The notes: a model not told the origin generated them from the sequence alone. A DNA stretch of 40,630 bases from Bacteroidota bacterium (GCA_030706455.1 JAUZOL010000012.1:1-40630), one strand, 5' to 3'. Shown: positions 27,089 through 36,521, counted from the stretch's first letter. A program made the numbers and translations.

Positions 27089-29101
27089 ATGGAACATACA
27101 CAAGAACCAATTACAGGATTGCCCGAAAATGCTTTTCGGGAGTTGAAACCGGGAGAAAAGTATGAACCCCTGATGAGTCCTAAAAAGACTTATCCGGAAG
27201 TGAGTCGTTATTCCGTGGGATGGGGGTTGCTGATGGCAATACTGTTTTCGGCAGCGGCTGCGTATCTCGGATTGAAAATCGGACAGGTGTTTGAGGCGGC
27301 TATACCTATTGCGATTATTGCCGTTGGACTTTCTACGGCTACCAAACGTAAGAATGCTTTGGGTGAGAATGTGATTATCCAGTCAATCGGTGCAAACTCG
27401 GGTGTGATTGTGGCCGGTGCAATCTTTACGTTGCCGGCTCTGTATATTCTACAGGCAAAGCATCCTGATTTGTCGGTTGATTTCTTCCAGATTTTCCTCA
27501 GTTCTGCTTTAGGCGGATTTCTTGGAATCCTTTTCCTGATTCCTTTCCGTAAATATTTTGTGTCCGAACAACATGGCAAATATCCTTTCCCTGAAGCTAC
27601 AGCTACCACGCAGGTGCTTGTTTCGGGAGCAAAAGGGGGTAATCAGGCAAAACCGCTTATTTTTGCCGGAGTAATCGGTGGTATTTACGATTTCGTTGTG
27701 GCTACTTTCGGAGCCTGGAGCGAAACATTCTCAACACGTGCCATTCCTTTTGGCGATGTGATAGCTCAAAAAATAAAACTGGTGTTTAATCTGAATGTCG
27801 GTGCTGCTGTTTTAGGTCTCGGATATATCGTTGGTTTACGTTACGCCGCTATTATTTGTGCCGGTTCTGCCTTGGTATGGTTTGTAATCGTACCGCTGTT
27901 GCCTTTGTTGGGCGACACTACTTTGCAGTGGCTCACTCCGACCTATACTCCGGTTCCGGGTGGTGTTGACGGAATGACTGCCGAACAGGTATTCAAAACT
28001 TTTGCCCGGCACATCGGTATCGGCGGTATCGCTATGGCAGGTATTATCGGAATTATCCGTTCCTGGGAGATTATTCGTGGAGCTGTCGGACTGGCGGCTA
28101 AAGAAATCGGTGGTGGCAAAAATACGGGTGAGAAATCCTCCGTTTCGCGTACACAACGTGATTTGTCGATGAAGATTCTTGGTTTTGGAGTGATTGTAGC
28201 TCTGATTGCCATTTTTGCATTCTTCTTCTTCGGAGTGGTTCACAACCTTTTCTACGCTTTGGTGGGACTTGCCGTGATTGCGATCATTGCGTTCCTGTTT
28301 ACGACAGTGGCTGCGAATGCGATTGCTATTGTAGGCACAAACCCCGTTTCCGGAATGACACTGATGACACTTATTCTTGCTTCTGTAGTGATGGTGGCTG
28401 TCGGACTGAAAGGCACTGCCGGAATGGTGGCTGCGTTAGTTATGGGCGGTGTGGTTTGTACGGCTCTTTCGATGGCCGGCGGCTTTATCACCGACCTGAA
28501 AATTGGTTACTGGTTGGGTAGCACACCTGCAAAACAGCAGGGATGGAAGTTTCTTGGAGCTACATTGTCGGCAGCAACCGTTGGCGTGGTAATGATGATT
28601 CTGAACAAAACATACGGTTTTACCGGGCCGAATGCACTTGTTGCACCTCAGGCTAATGCAATGGCAGCCGTTATCGAACCGTTGATGTCTGGCACCGGTG
28701 CTCCGTGGATTTTGTACGGCATTGGAGCTTTAATCGCTATTGTGTTGACCGTTTTTAAAATCCCGGCGTTGGCTTTTGCGTTGGGTATGTTTATCCCGAT
28801 GGAACTGAATGCTCCGCTTCTGGTCGGAGGTATTGTTGCCTGGTATGTCTCGACCCGTTCGAAAAACGAAACATTGAATAAAGCCCGTTTTGAAAAAGGA
28901 ACGTTGCTTGCATCCGGATTTATTGCCGGTGGCGCTCTGATGGGAGTGGTAAGCGCGGCCTTGCGTTTTGGCGGTATCAATCTAACGAACGAAGCCTGGG
29001 TGGAAAGTGTTGGCGCTCAGTGGCTAGGATTGGTGATGTACGGTGCTATTATCGGATATCTTGCTTACGATTCGATGCGTGCAAAACCCGATAAACAGTA
29101 A
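27089..29101 (+). CDS. OPT-family oligopeptide transporter
   Basis: A 670-aa inner-membrane protein with about 15 hydrophobic segments. It begins MEHTQEPITGLPENAFRELKPGEKYEPLMS, a typical start for bacterial OPT proteins. Conserved blocks: SVGWGLLMAILFSAAAAYLGLKIGQVFEAAIPIAI, GANSGVIVAGAIFTLPALYIL, KYPFPEATATTQVL, and C-terminal FALGMFIPMELNAPLLVGGIVAWYV. The family is thought to move peptides or metal-peptide complexes with protons. The start at 27089 is used because the longer frame begins with TTG inside the PAS gene. Confidence 0.94.
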   Translation: MEHTQEPITGLPENAFRELKPGEKYEPLMSPKKTYPEVSRYSVGWGLLMAILFSAAAAYLGLKIGQVFEAAIPIAIIAVGLSTATKRKNALGENVIIQSIGANSGVIVAGAIFTLPALYILQAKHPDLSVDFFQIFLSSALGGFLGILFLIPFRKYFVSEQHGKYPFPEATATTQVLVSGAKGGNQAKPLIFAGVIGGIYDFVVATFGAWSETFSTRAIPFGDVIAQKIKLVFNLNVGAAVLGLGYIVGLRYAAIICAGSALVWFVIVPLLPLLGDTTLQWLTPTYTPVPGGVDGMTAEQVFKTFARHIGIGGIAMAGIIGIIRSWEIIRGAVGLAAKEIGGGKNTGEKSSVSRTQRDLSMKILGFGVIVALIAIFAFFFFGVVHNLFYALVGLAVIAIIAFLFTTVAANAIAIVGTNPVSGMTLMTLILASVVMVAVGLKGTAGMVAALVMGGVVCTALSMAGGFITDLKIGYWLGSTPAKQQGWKFLGATLSAATVGVVMMILNKTYGFTGPNALVAPQANAMAAVIEPLMSGTGAPWILYGIGALIAIVLTVFKIPALAFALGMFIPMELNAPLLVGGIVAWYVSTRSKNETLNKARFEKGTLLASGFIAGGALMGVVSAALRFGGINLTNEAWVESVGAQWLGLVMYGAIIGYLAYDSMRAKPDKQ

Positions 29102-29165
29102 TCATAGTCCTCAGTTCTTCAGTACACAGAGGAATGTTGGAATTTGAAATTTTGAAATCATTCTT

Positions 29166-29918
29166 ATGCGGAAATTTATAAACGCTGGTTTGCTGGCTTG
29201 TGCCTTGATGGTGCTCGGTTGCGGCCAGACTAAGCTTGTGCAATTACGAGCTACTCATATCCCGGTCGATCAGAATGCAGATGCAATTCAGGATCAGGTT
29301 ATGGTGAGCGCTGTTAAACCTTATGCGGATATAGCCGTCAAAACTGCTGATGAGGCAATAGGGTATACGGATCAGGATTTGACTCCCGGTCGTCCGGAAA
29401 GCCTTTTGGGTAACTTCTTTGCAGATGTGATGTTGTCTTATGCACAGAAGCATTCTACGGGCAGAGTTGATTTTGCGGTTACAAATCCCGGTGGTTTACG
29501 TAAACCGATTCACAAGGGTGATATAAAAGTGGCTCACATTTACGAACTGATGCCTTTTGAAAATGCATTGGTGGTTCTCGATCTCAAAGGAGACAGGGTA
29601 CAGGCTTTGGCCGATAGTGTTGCCGCACATCACGGTGGTCCTGTGGCCGGTATCCGTTTCGGTATCAAAAACAGGAAAGCTGTCAATGTAGCTATTGCCG
29701 GTGAACCGCTGGATGTCAGTAAAACATACAGGGTTGTCGCTAACGATTATATAGCTAAGGGGAATGATTTTTATCAGGAACTGACGAAAGCTTCTTCTGC
29801 TGAATTTTTTACTGTTTCTTTACGGTCGGTCATTCTGAATTGGGTAAAGCAGGAAACTGCAAAGGGCAATCATATTCACGCAACTTTAGACAGGAGGATT
29901 TATGAAGATAAAGAGTAG
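29166..29918 (+). CDS. Lipoprotein with 5'-nucleotidase C-terminal domain
   Basis: A 250-aa lipoprotein: signal MRKFINAGLLACALMVLGC with the lipobox LGC. The rest is the substrate-binding (C-terminal) domain of UshA-type 5'-nucleotidases: LLGNFFADVMLSYA, DFAVTNPGGLRKPIHKGDI, YELMPFENALVVLDLKG, VVANDYIAKGNDFYQEL. It has no metallophosphatase domain of its own. The next gene overlaps its end by 17 bp and encodes that missing domain. The pair probably forms one periplasmic or surface nucleotidase. Confidence 0.92.
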   Translation: MRKFINAGLLACALMVLGCGQTKLVQLRATHIPVDQNADAIQDQVMVSAVKPYADIAVKTADEAIGYTDQDLTPGRPESLLGNFFADVMLSYAQKHSTGRVDFAVTNPGGLRKPIHKGDIKVAHIYELMPFENALVVLDLKGDRVQALADSVAAHHGGPVAGIRFGIKNRKAVNVAIAGEPLDVSKTYRVVANDYIAKGNDFYQELTKASSAEFFTVSLRSVILNWVKQETAKGNHIHATLDRRIYEDKE

Positions 29919-30714
29919 TTTTATCGTTTGTGTGATAGCCTGTGTGCTGGCATCTTGTTCGGTTCAGAAATCGTTGGTGGTGTTGACTACAAACGATACG
30001 CACAGTCAGATTTTACCGGCTGATGATGGAACAGGCGGATATGCCCGCCGGTTGGGTATCATCGATACGGTAAGAGCCAATCACAAGTGTGTGGTGCTGG
30101 TCGACGATGGAGATTTTTCGCAGGGCACGATCTTCTTCAACTTTTTCAAAGGCGATGTGGAGGTATTGGGCATGAATACGATGAAGTATGATGCGGTGAC
30201 TCTCGGAAATCATGAGTTTGACAATGGTCTTGATAGTCTTGCAAAGCATTTGTCTAAAGCAAAATTCCCGATTGTTTGTGCTAATTACGATGTAGAGGGG
30301 ACTGCTCTCGAAGGTTTGGTACAACCGTATGTCATTATCAAACGGGACGGCCTGAAAATCGGCATTTTTGGATTGGGTATAAGCCCGGTTAACCTTATTG
30401 CCGACTATAATTTCAAAGGAATTACCTGGCACAATCCCGAAGAAACTGCAAATGTAGTTGCCGAAAAACTGAAAAAGCAGGAAAAATGCGATGTGGTAAT
30501 CTGTATTTCGCACCTTGGTGTTGCTGAAAATGCTAAATTTTCAGACTGGACGATAGCAAAGAATTCGCATTGTATCGATTTGATTTGCAGCGGACACTCG
30601 CATCTGGTTATTAACAAGCAGGTGCCAAATGCCGACGGAAAGCCGGTACAAATTATACAAGCCGGTAAAACCGGAGCCCAACTCGGACGGGTGGATATGG
30701 TATTCAGAAAGTAA
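29902..30714 (+). CDS. Lipoprotein with 5'-nucleotidase metallophosphatase domain
   Basis: A 270-aa lipoprotein (CVLASCSVQKS, lipobox ASC) carrying the N-terminal catalytic domain of UshA-type nucleotidases. All metal motifs are present: LTTNDTHSQI, LVDDGDFSQG, LGNHEFDNG, VICISHLG and CSGHSHLVI. It lacks the C-terminal nucleotide-binding domain, which is encoded by the preceding, overlapping gene. In UshA both domains are one chain in the order catalytic, then binding; here they are separate and the gene order is reversed. Confidence 0.93.
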   Translation: MKIKSSFIVCVIACVLASCSVQKSLVVLTTNDTHSQILPADDGTGGYARRLGIIDTVRANHKCVVLVDDGDFSQGTIFFNFFKGDVEVLGMNTMKYDAVTLGNHEFDNGLDSLAKHLSKAKFPIVCANYDVEGTALEGLVQPYVIIKRDGLKIGIFGLGISPVNLIADYNFKGITWHNPEETANVVAEKLKKQEKCDVVICISHLGVAENAKFSDWTIAKNSHCIDLICSGHSHLVINKQVPNADGKPVQIIQAGKTGAQLGRVDMVFRK

Positions 30715-30802
30715 AATGTATTGATTTTGCTCCGAAGCCATTCATAGTTGTGATGTTAAGGAACAAATTCAATATTTTACTAACAAAAAAACCATTATTG
30801 TT

Positions 30803-31984
30803 TTGAAAGCAATTAATTATCAACGATTGGCGGTGCTGTGTCTCTCGAGGGTCACACTCACTGCAATGCTTATTTCGGCTCAAAAGAAGGCCTCGAAAAC
30901 GGAGCTGGGAACAATCTCTACCAACCCGTTCGGAGATAGTACCCGTCACTGGTATGGCATTGCCGATAAGGGTAATATTATCCAGCCGAAAAAAGATCAG
31001 CCGCGATACAAAGAGTCGCAGGTGAAAGAGATTGCCGATAATATTTTGCTGTACCAACGTAACAACGGAGGATGGCCGAAAAATTACGACATGCAGGCCA
31101 TTCTTAATCAGGCACAGAAAGACAGCCTCATTCGTACGAAAAATATTCTGCATACCACCATTGACAATTCGACCTCTTATACCCATGTCGATTACCTTGC
31201 ACAGGCATACAATCTGTTGAAGGATGAACGGTACAAAAAGGCCGCCGTTAAAGGAATTGAGTTTCTGATTGCAGCTCAGTATCCCAATGGCGGATGGCCT
31301 CAGTATTTTCCTATCGAACAGGGGCGTTACAGTCGGTATATCACTTTTAACGACGGAGCATATATCGGGGTAATGGAATTGTTTAAGAAAATTGTAGACG
31401 GCAATTCCGATTTTGCCTTTTTGGATAATAAAGTTCGGCAACAGGTAAAACTCTCTTTTGAGAAAGGATTGGATTGTATTCTCAAATGTCAGATCGTGGA
31501 TATGGGAGTGCTCACCGCGTGGTGCCAGCAGCACGACAACACTGATCTGGCTCCGGCTTGGGCGCGTGCCTTCGAGCCACCCAGCATTTGTAACGCCGAG
31601 AGTGCCGATATTGTGCTGTTTCTGATGAGCCTTGAAAATCCATCTCCGGCAATAATTAATTCCGTCAAGAGTGCGGTTGAATGGTTCAGAGCCTCCGAAA
31701 TTCACGGTGTTCGTGTAAAAACGGTACCTGCTCCTCCCGAAAAGTCAATTTATCATACTTTGACCACTGACCGTATTGTGGTGGAAGATTCACTGGCTCC
31801 TGTGATCTGGACCCGCTACTACGAACTCGAAACGCACCGGCCGTTGTTTTGCGATCGCAACAGTAAGTTTCTCTATAAGCTTTCGGACGTGAGCCGCGAG
31901 CGTCGGGTGGGGTACGGTTGGTACACTTACACTCCTCAGAAGGTTTTGGATGCTTATACAAAATGGTTGGAAAAACATCAATAA
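30803..31984 (+). CDS. pelA: PL10 pectate lyase
   Basis: A 393-aa predicted secreted pectate lyase of family PL10, which cleaves polygalacturonate by beta-elimination. Family segments: ILLYQRNNGGWPKNYDM, TIDNSTSYTHVDYLAQAYNL, LIAAQYPNGGWPQYFP, YITFNDGAYIGVM, and TAWCQQHDNTDLAPAWARAFEPPSICNAESADIVLFLM, covering the known active-site region. The start is uncertain: the frame opens with TTG at 30803 and the next ATG (30866) would cut into the signal peptide. An ATG at 30753 is in another frame and ends in TGA at 30804-30806, exactly where this frame starts, so a one-base frameshift near the start cannot be excluded. A good terminator follows. Confidence 0.9.
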   Translation: MKAINYQRLAVLCLSRVTLTAMLISAQKKASKTELGTISTNPFGDSTRHWYGIADKGNIIQPKKDQPRYKESQVKEIADNILLYQRNNGGWPKNYDMQAILNQAQKDSLIRTKNILHTTIDNSTSYTHVDYLAQAYNLLKDERYKKAAVKGIEFLIAAQYPNGGWPQYFPIEQGRYSRYITFNDGAYIGVMELFKKIVDGNSDFAFLDNKVRQQVKLSFEKGLDCILKCQIVDMGVLTAWCQQHDNTDLAPAWARAFEPPSICNAESADIVLFLMSLENPSPAIINSVKSAVEWFRASEIHGVRVKTVPAPPEKSIYHTLTTDRIVVEDSLAPVIWTRYYELETHRPLFCDRNSKFLYKLSDVSRERRVGYGWYTYTPQKVLDAYTKWLEKHQ

Positions 31985-32007
31985 CCGGAGTCGTAAATAT
32001 ATAAATC

Positions 32008-32051
32008 AGAGCAGCATTTAATAGTAAAACCATTAGATGCTGCTCTTTTTG
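32008..32051 (+). terminator. Terminator after the pectate lyase gene
   Basis: AGAGCAGCAT (32008-32017) and ATGCTGCTCT (32037-32046) form a perfect 10-bp stem followed by TTTTG. Confidence 0.82.
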
Positions 32052-32109
32052 TATTATATCGGTATCATTTGTAGCTAAAAAAGTATTAATGGAGGAATAA
32101 ATTTTATTG

Positions 32110-32117
32110 TACATTTG
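32110..32117 (+). promoter_or_regulatory. -7 box upstream of the DUF6057-like gene
   Basis: TACATTTG matches TAnnTTTG, 56 nt before the ATG at 32173. It is the same octamer as the one in front of the PAS-like gene. Confidence 0.5.
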
Positions 32118-32172
32118 CCCGTGTCAATGATAGATATCAGGCGACCGAGCCTGCATTTCAACATTAATTGCC

Positions 32173-33795
32173 ATGAAGTCAAAACACCGAATTATAGCTG
32201 TTTCTCTGGTTGCGCTATGGACTGTAGCCTGCTTTGTGTTTTTTCAGTTCTTTTACAAATACCATTTAGTTCACAGGCTCGATCTTCAACTATTCCTTTA
32301 TTCGCAGGAATACCTTTGCTCCTATTTTCATCATCCTGCATGGCTGGCATCTCTTGCTGGTGATTTCCTGACCCAGTTCTTTTACTTTGAAATTGGCGGA
32401 TCATTAATGTTGGTCGCGTTGCTGCTTGCCTTGGGGCTGCTGTTTTATCTGGCTGTAGGTAAAGTCTTGTCAACATGGATTAAAAGCCAACCGAAGCATA
32501 GAACTGTATGGTTCTGGCGGCGCATCCTGCTCTCGTTTTGTGTGATGACATGGGAGGCTCTTCGTAATTGTGATATCGATTATCGTTTGTCGTCCACCAT
32601 CGCCCTTATCGGCGGGATAGCCCTGTTTCTGCTTTTTGTGCACACTCCGTCCCGTTTCCGTTATCTTACGGGAGTGGTGCTGGCGGTGATTGCTTACTGG
32701 ATGTTTGGTTATGGAATTTGGGCGTTATTGCTCTTTATTTTGCTGTATGAATTGGGCTCCCGTCGTTATCTGTCGGCGTCAGTTTGTCTTGTTGTTACTT
32801 TGGGTACGCCTTTCGCATTGCGTCAGTCTTACTATTTAACGGTGAAACAGGCGTATCTGATTCCGACCAATAAATTTTGGAGCCAGCCTGATTTTATGAT
32901 AGAGAAACTGTTGAAACTGGACGTGCTGAGCGCTTCGGGTCAATGGAACAAAGTGGCTGCGATGACGGAAAACGATTACCAGAAGTCGGGCCTGGGAGCC
33001 TATTTTTACAACCTTTCTCACGGTATGAGGGGCGATTTGCCCGACAAATTATTGAGCCAGTCTCAGCCGGGGCCGTTGGGTTTATTGCTGCCGCTCAATC
33101 CCAAAATGTCGCCGTTAGCAATCTGGAGCAGCAACGAAGCCTGGTTTCAGTTGGGCGATATGACTATGGCGGAACACTCTGCTCTGCTGGGTATGATATT
33201 TTCAGCCGACCACCGGAGTGCTCGTATGGTGAAGCGTTTGGCAGAAATTAATATGGTGAATGGAGACACCACTGCGGTGATGAAATATCTGGGGATGTTG
33301 CAAAAAACATGGTTGTATAAATCGTGGGCCGACGCGCGTCTGCCGGGCAGAGAAAGCCCTGCTGTCAAAGCCTGGTTGCAACGTAAGCGTTCGTTCGTTG
33401 CGCAGACGGATACCTTGCGCGATGCCGTCAATCCGGCAGTTTCGTTGCGGCTTTTGCTTGACGGCAACAAGGAGAACAAACTGGCGATGGATTATCTTTT
33501 GTGTTATGATATGCTGGCAAAAGATATCGACGGTTTTATGTCCGATTACAACAAATACAAATTGCCCGGGAACGAACCGGCCGAATCTGTGTACGCTCAG
33601 GCGTTGCTCATCGGATTGGCACAACGCAAGACGCCGGCCGAAGAGGTGAAGAAATACATGATTGCACCGGAGTTTTTCTCTGAGTTTACCAACTATACAA
33701 ATCTCTACGAAAAAAATTATCTCGGCAGGGCTTATCTGGTGAGTCAATTTGGGAAAACATACTGGTTTTATTATCACTTCGCAACCTTTAAATAG
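32173..33795 (+). CDS. DUF6057-like polytopic membrane protein
   Basis: A 540-aa protein with about eight hydrophobic segments in residues 1-215 (VSLVALWTVACFVFFQFFY, SLMLVALLLALGLLFYLAV, IALFLLFVHT, YWMFGYGIWALLLFILLYELG). A long soluble part follows (about 225-540) with helical-repeat character (for example MAEHSALLGMIFSADHRSARMVKRLAEINMVNGDTTAVMKYLG). I recognise it as a Bacteroidetes-restricted family resembling DUF6057, without known function. The haem-motif lipoprotein gene starts 2 bp after its stop, so the two are surely one operon. Confidence 0.75.
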   Translation: MKSKHRIIAVSLVALWTVACFVFFQFFYKYHLVHRLDLQLFLYSQEYLCSYFHHPAWLASLAGDFLTQFFYFEIGGSLMLVALLLALGLLFYLAVGKVLSTWIKSQPKHRTVWFWRRILLSFCVMTWEALRNCDIDYRLSSTIALIGGIALFLLFVHTPSRFRYLTGVVLAVIAYWMFGYGIWALLLFILLYELGSRRYLSASVCLVVTLGTPFALRQSYYLTVKQAYLIPTNKFWSQPDFMIEKLLKLDVLSASGQWNKVAAMTENDYQKSGLGAYFYNLSHGMRGDLPDKLLSQSQPGPLGLLLPLNPKMSPLAIWSSNEAWFQLGDMTMAEHSALLGMIFSADHRSARMVKRLAEINMVNGDTTAVMKYLGMLQKTWLYKSWADARLPGRESPAVKAWLQRKRSFVAQTDTLRDAVNPAVSLRLLLDGNKENKLAMDYLLCYDMLAKDIDGFMSDYNKYKLPGNEPAESVYAQALLIGLAQRKTPAEEVKKYMIAPEFFSEFTNYTNLYEKNYLGRAYLVSQFGKTYWFYYHFATFK

Positions 33796-33797
33796 CC

Positions 33798-35255
33798 ATG
33801 AAAATGATCCGTTTTATATACATTGCCCTGTGTTGTGTTGGCCTGTTGGCATCCTGCTCTCCCAAGCCGAAGGATGTAACGCACACCGATAGTTTGCCTC
33901 CGCTCTATCCCGATTATGCTGATGTGACGATCCCGTATAACATTGCACCGCTCAACTTCCTGTTGCGCAACAATGCGGATGCGATGGAGGTGAAGGTGAA
34001 CGGTCAGTCGGACAGTATTAAGGCATATGGTTCAAATGAAATATGCTTTTCGGAAACTGCATGGAAACGTTTGCTCGGGAAAGAGGCCGGTAGAAAGCTT
34101 ACAGTGCGGGTAACGGTGCGGGTTAACGGACAATGGATTGCGTACCATCCGTTTACATGGGATGTGGTAAAAGATAAGCTCGACAGCTATTTGAGTTACC
34201 GGCTGATTGAGCCGGGTTACGAGGTGTGGAGCGATATACGGATTTGCGAACGCAATATCGAAAATTTTGACGAACGGATATTGGCCGATAATAACCAGTT
34301 GGGTAACTCTTGTATGAACTGTCACATCTATGGCAACCAAAAGGGAGATCTGACCATGTTCCATTTGCGGGGCAAAGACGGTGGAACCATTCTGAACCGT
34401 GACGGTAAAATGAGGAAGCTGAAACTGAAAACCGGGGGCATGATTTCTCCGGCTGTGTATGGTGGTTTCCATCCTTCGGGGCGTTTCGGGGTTTTTTCTA
34501 CTAATATCATTATCCCGGAATTTCACTCTCTGGGTAACAAACGAATGGAGGTGTACGACACGGCTTCGGATCTGGTGGTGGCCGATTTTGACGCTAATCG
34601 CATGTTGACTTCGCCCCTGATTTCCGACCCGAATGTATTTGAAACGTTTCCGGTGTTTTCTGCCGACGGTAAATCAATTTACTTTTGCTCAGCCAAAAGT
34701 GTTGCCTTGCCTGCTGAGGTGAAAAAATTGAAATACAGTCTGTGTCGTATAGCGTTTGATCCTGTAAAACGGCAGTTCGGCACTACGGTAGATACGCTTG
34801 TAAATGCCCGCACTACCGGTAAGTCGGTCTGTTTTCCGCGTGTTTCGCCCGACGGTAAATACATTCTCTACACGGTAGCCGATTATGGTACTTTTCCCAT
34901 CTGGCACCGCGAAACCGATCTGCAGATGATGAACCTGCAAACGGGAGTCGTCAATCCGCTTACTATCGTCAACTCCAACCGATCGGATACCTATCACAGC
35001 TGGTCGTCCAACAGTCGCTGGTTTGTTTTTGCCAGCAAACGCGACAACGGACAATACGGGAAACCCTATTTTGCCTACGTGGATAAAAACGGCAAAGCCC
35101 GCAAACCCTTTGTGTTGCCGCAAAAGCATCCGTCACACTACGACGAAATTCTCTATTCGTACAATATTCCGGAGCTTTCGCGTAGCAAAGCCACGTTCAA
35201 AGCGTCTGATATCGAAAAGATTTACGCGGGTAAAAAGGCGGAAGAGTTTAGGTGA
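33798..35255 (+). CDS. TolB-like (PD40) lipoprotein with a CxxCH haem motif
   Basis: A 485-aa lipoprotein (signal MKMIRFIYIALCCVGLLASC, lipobox ASC). Residues about 30-150 are beta-rich. CMNCH at 172-176 is a canonical c-type haem attachment site. Residues about 215-460 are WD40/PD40-like propeller repeats (FPVFSADGKSIYFCSAKS, FPRVSPDGKYILYTVADYG, YHSWSSNSRWFVFASKRDNG). Only one CxxCH is seen. A single haem on a propeller lipoprotein suggests electron transfer or haem-dependent binding at the periplasmic face; this is inference. It is coupled to the membrane protein gene upstream. Confidence 0.85.
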   Translation: MKMIRFIYIALCCVGLLASCSPKPKDVTHTDSLPPLYPDYADVTIPYNIAPLNFLLRNNADAMEVKVNGQSDSIKAYGSNEICFSETAWKRLLGKEAGRKLTVRVTVRVNGQWIAYHPFTWDVVKDKLDSYLSYRLIEPGYEVWSDIRICERNIENFDERILADNNQLGNSCMNCHIYGNQKGDLTMFHLRGKDGGTILNRDGKMRKLKLKTGGMISPAVYGGFHPSGRFGVFSTNIIIPEFHSLGNKRMEVYDTASDLVVADFDANRMLTSPLISDPNVFETFPVFSADGKSIYFCSAKSVALPAEVKKLKYSLCRIAFDPVKRQFGTTVDTLVNARTTGKSVCFPRVSPDGKYILYTVADYGTFPIWHRETDLQMMNLQTGVVNPLTIVNSNRSDTYHSWSSNSRWFVFASKRDNGQYGKPYFAYVDKNGKARKPFVLPQKHPSHYDEILYSYNIPELSRSKATFKASDIEKIYAGKKAEEFR

Positions 35256-35269
35256 TGTTTTTTAATTCC

Positions 35270-35312
35270 GTCTCGTCCGATTTGCAGCCTGCTTCAACGC
35301 TGTTGGAGCAGG
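35270..35312. repeat. Degenerate REP fragment and hairpin between convergent genes
   Basis: The sequence 35270-35286 matches the REP element at 37608-37624 at 16 of 17 positions (GTCTCGTCcGATTTGCA). Directly after it, CCTGCTTCAAC (35288-35298) and GTTGGAGCAGG (35302-35312) make an 11-bp stem with one mismatch and a 3-nt loop. The hairpin may serve as a terminator for one or both flanking genes, though no T-run is adjacent. Confidence 0.6.
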
Positions 35313-35318
35313 GCGTTC

Positions 35319-36521
35319 TCAATACACTCTTTTTGCACCGCCATACCCTAATTTGATACAGAGCGCGATGGTGTGTATTACGCCGTTCATGGAATCGTAA
35401 CGGGATGAAAACCGGGTTTGTTGGACAGTATACCGGAGGTGATAAGAATAATATCCTCTTTTGTATTTGTTGGGATAATCGTCCGGCGAGAAATAGCTAG
35501 AAAACTCACGACCAATCTCGAACCCAAAGCAAGGTGCTGCCTGCGAATTTATTTCCACATTTTTAAGGCTGCTGTTTTTATCGATGTCGTCTTGCGGAGG
35601 CGATGCAGAAAACCAACTGATTCCCGCGATAGGTGACAGTACGAACTTTTTGCCTAACTCGATTGGATAACTGACCGATATTTCAGGAAGAAACAGTTGC
35701 GCGCTTGCTCCGGTTGCCCAAGTGGTGCTTGCAAAAGGGAAGTCGGTGTGCAATGTGCTGAAAACGATACAAGCCCGTGTGTTGATCTGAACTTTGTCAA
35801 TTCCCCAGATAAAGCCGAAACCGAAAATACCTCCGCTTGCAAATCCTTTTCGCAAGGCAGGATTCAGGATGGAAGCGCCGCTGTAAAATTCAACTCCCAG
35901 CGAAAATCCTTTGGGAATATACTGGTAGCGGAGCACGTTTCTAACGTAGCCGTCATAGATGCTTCCCGGATATTGGTTCAGGTATTTGGTCGATGCCAGG
36001 TTGAGTGTCTGCTCGTAGTGTCCGTCGTTGGGAGTCACTAGCGCTTTCAATATCAGTTGTACAAATCCTTTGTCCCGATCCGACAGGTCGGGTGCATTGC
36101 TGATTTGGCTATCCAAGATCTCTTTTTGTGCCAAAAGCCGTTTGCTTAACTGCATGTACAGCTGGTCTCTGCCTGGAAAAACGGCGTTCTTCCGATTGAC
36201 CATACTGGTCGAATCGCTGTTGGTAATATCGGAAATGATAAAATGAAAGTCGTTCAACAGATAGGCAATCATCCATTTCTCTGTCTGATACAGGGCGATG
36301 TAATTGTTATCGTCCAGTTGTTGAAGGATGTAATAGAAGTTCTCCCGTGTTTTTACTTTATCGTTGGCAATGATATTGTCCAGCAGTATATTTCTGTATT
36401 TGGAGATCAGTTCCGACCTGCTCGGCTCCTGCATTTGAGGTTTTATAAACAACGAGTCGGATTGGCCGAAAAGCGAGGCACAAAAGAGAATTTGGAGAAA
36501 TAGCAGGGTAAAAAAACGCAT
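35319..36521 (-). CDS. Exported outer-membrane-like protein, function unknown
   Basis: A 400-aa protein with signal peptide MRFFTLLFLQILFCASLFG. Residues about 25-200 look helical. Residues about 205-400 consist of alternating aromatic/hydrophobic beta strands (GFSLGVEFYSGASILNPALRKGFASGGIFGFGFIWG, YYSYHLRYTVQQTRF, HTIALCIKLGYG), as in a small outer-membrane beta-barrel. No family recognised. It has a strong promoter of its own and converges on the haem lipoprotein gene. Confidence 0.78.
   Translation of the reverse strand: MRFFTLLFLQILFCASLFGQSDSLFIKPQMQEPSRSELISKYRNILLDNIIANDKVKTRENFYYILQQLDDNNYIALYQTEKWMIAYLLNDFHFIISDITNSDSTSMVNRKNAVFPGRDQLYMQLSKRLLAQKEILDSQISNAPDLSDRDKGFVQLILKALVTPNDGHYEQTLNLASTKYLNQYPGSIYDGYVRNVLRYQYIPKGFSLGVEFYSGASILNPALRKGFASGGIFGFGFIWGIDKVQINTRACIVFSTLHTDFPFASTTWATGASAQLFLPEISVSYPIELGKKFVLSPIAGISWFSASPPQDDIDKNSSLKNVEINSQAAPCFGFEIGREFSSYFSPDDYPNKYKRGYYSYHLRYTVQQTRFSSRYDSMNGVIHTIALCIKLGYGGAKRVY

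Noticed and set aside
30753-30806. Short upstream peptide as a regulatory leader ORF of the pectate lyase
   Set aside because: Possible, but a misplaced start or a frameshift explains it equally well; kept only as a start-site question.
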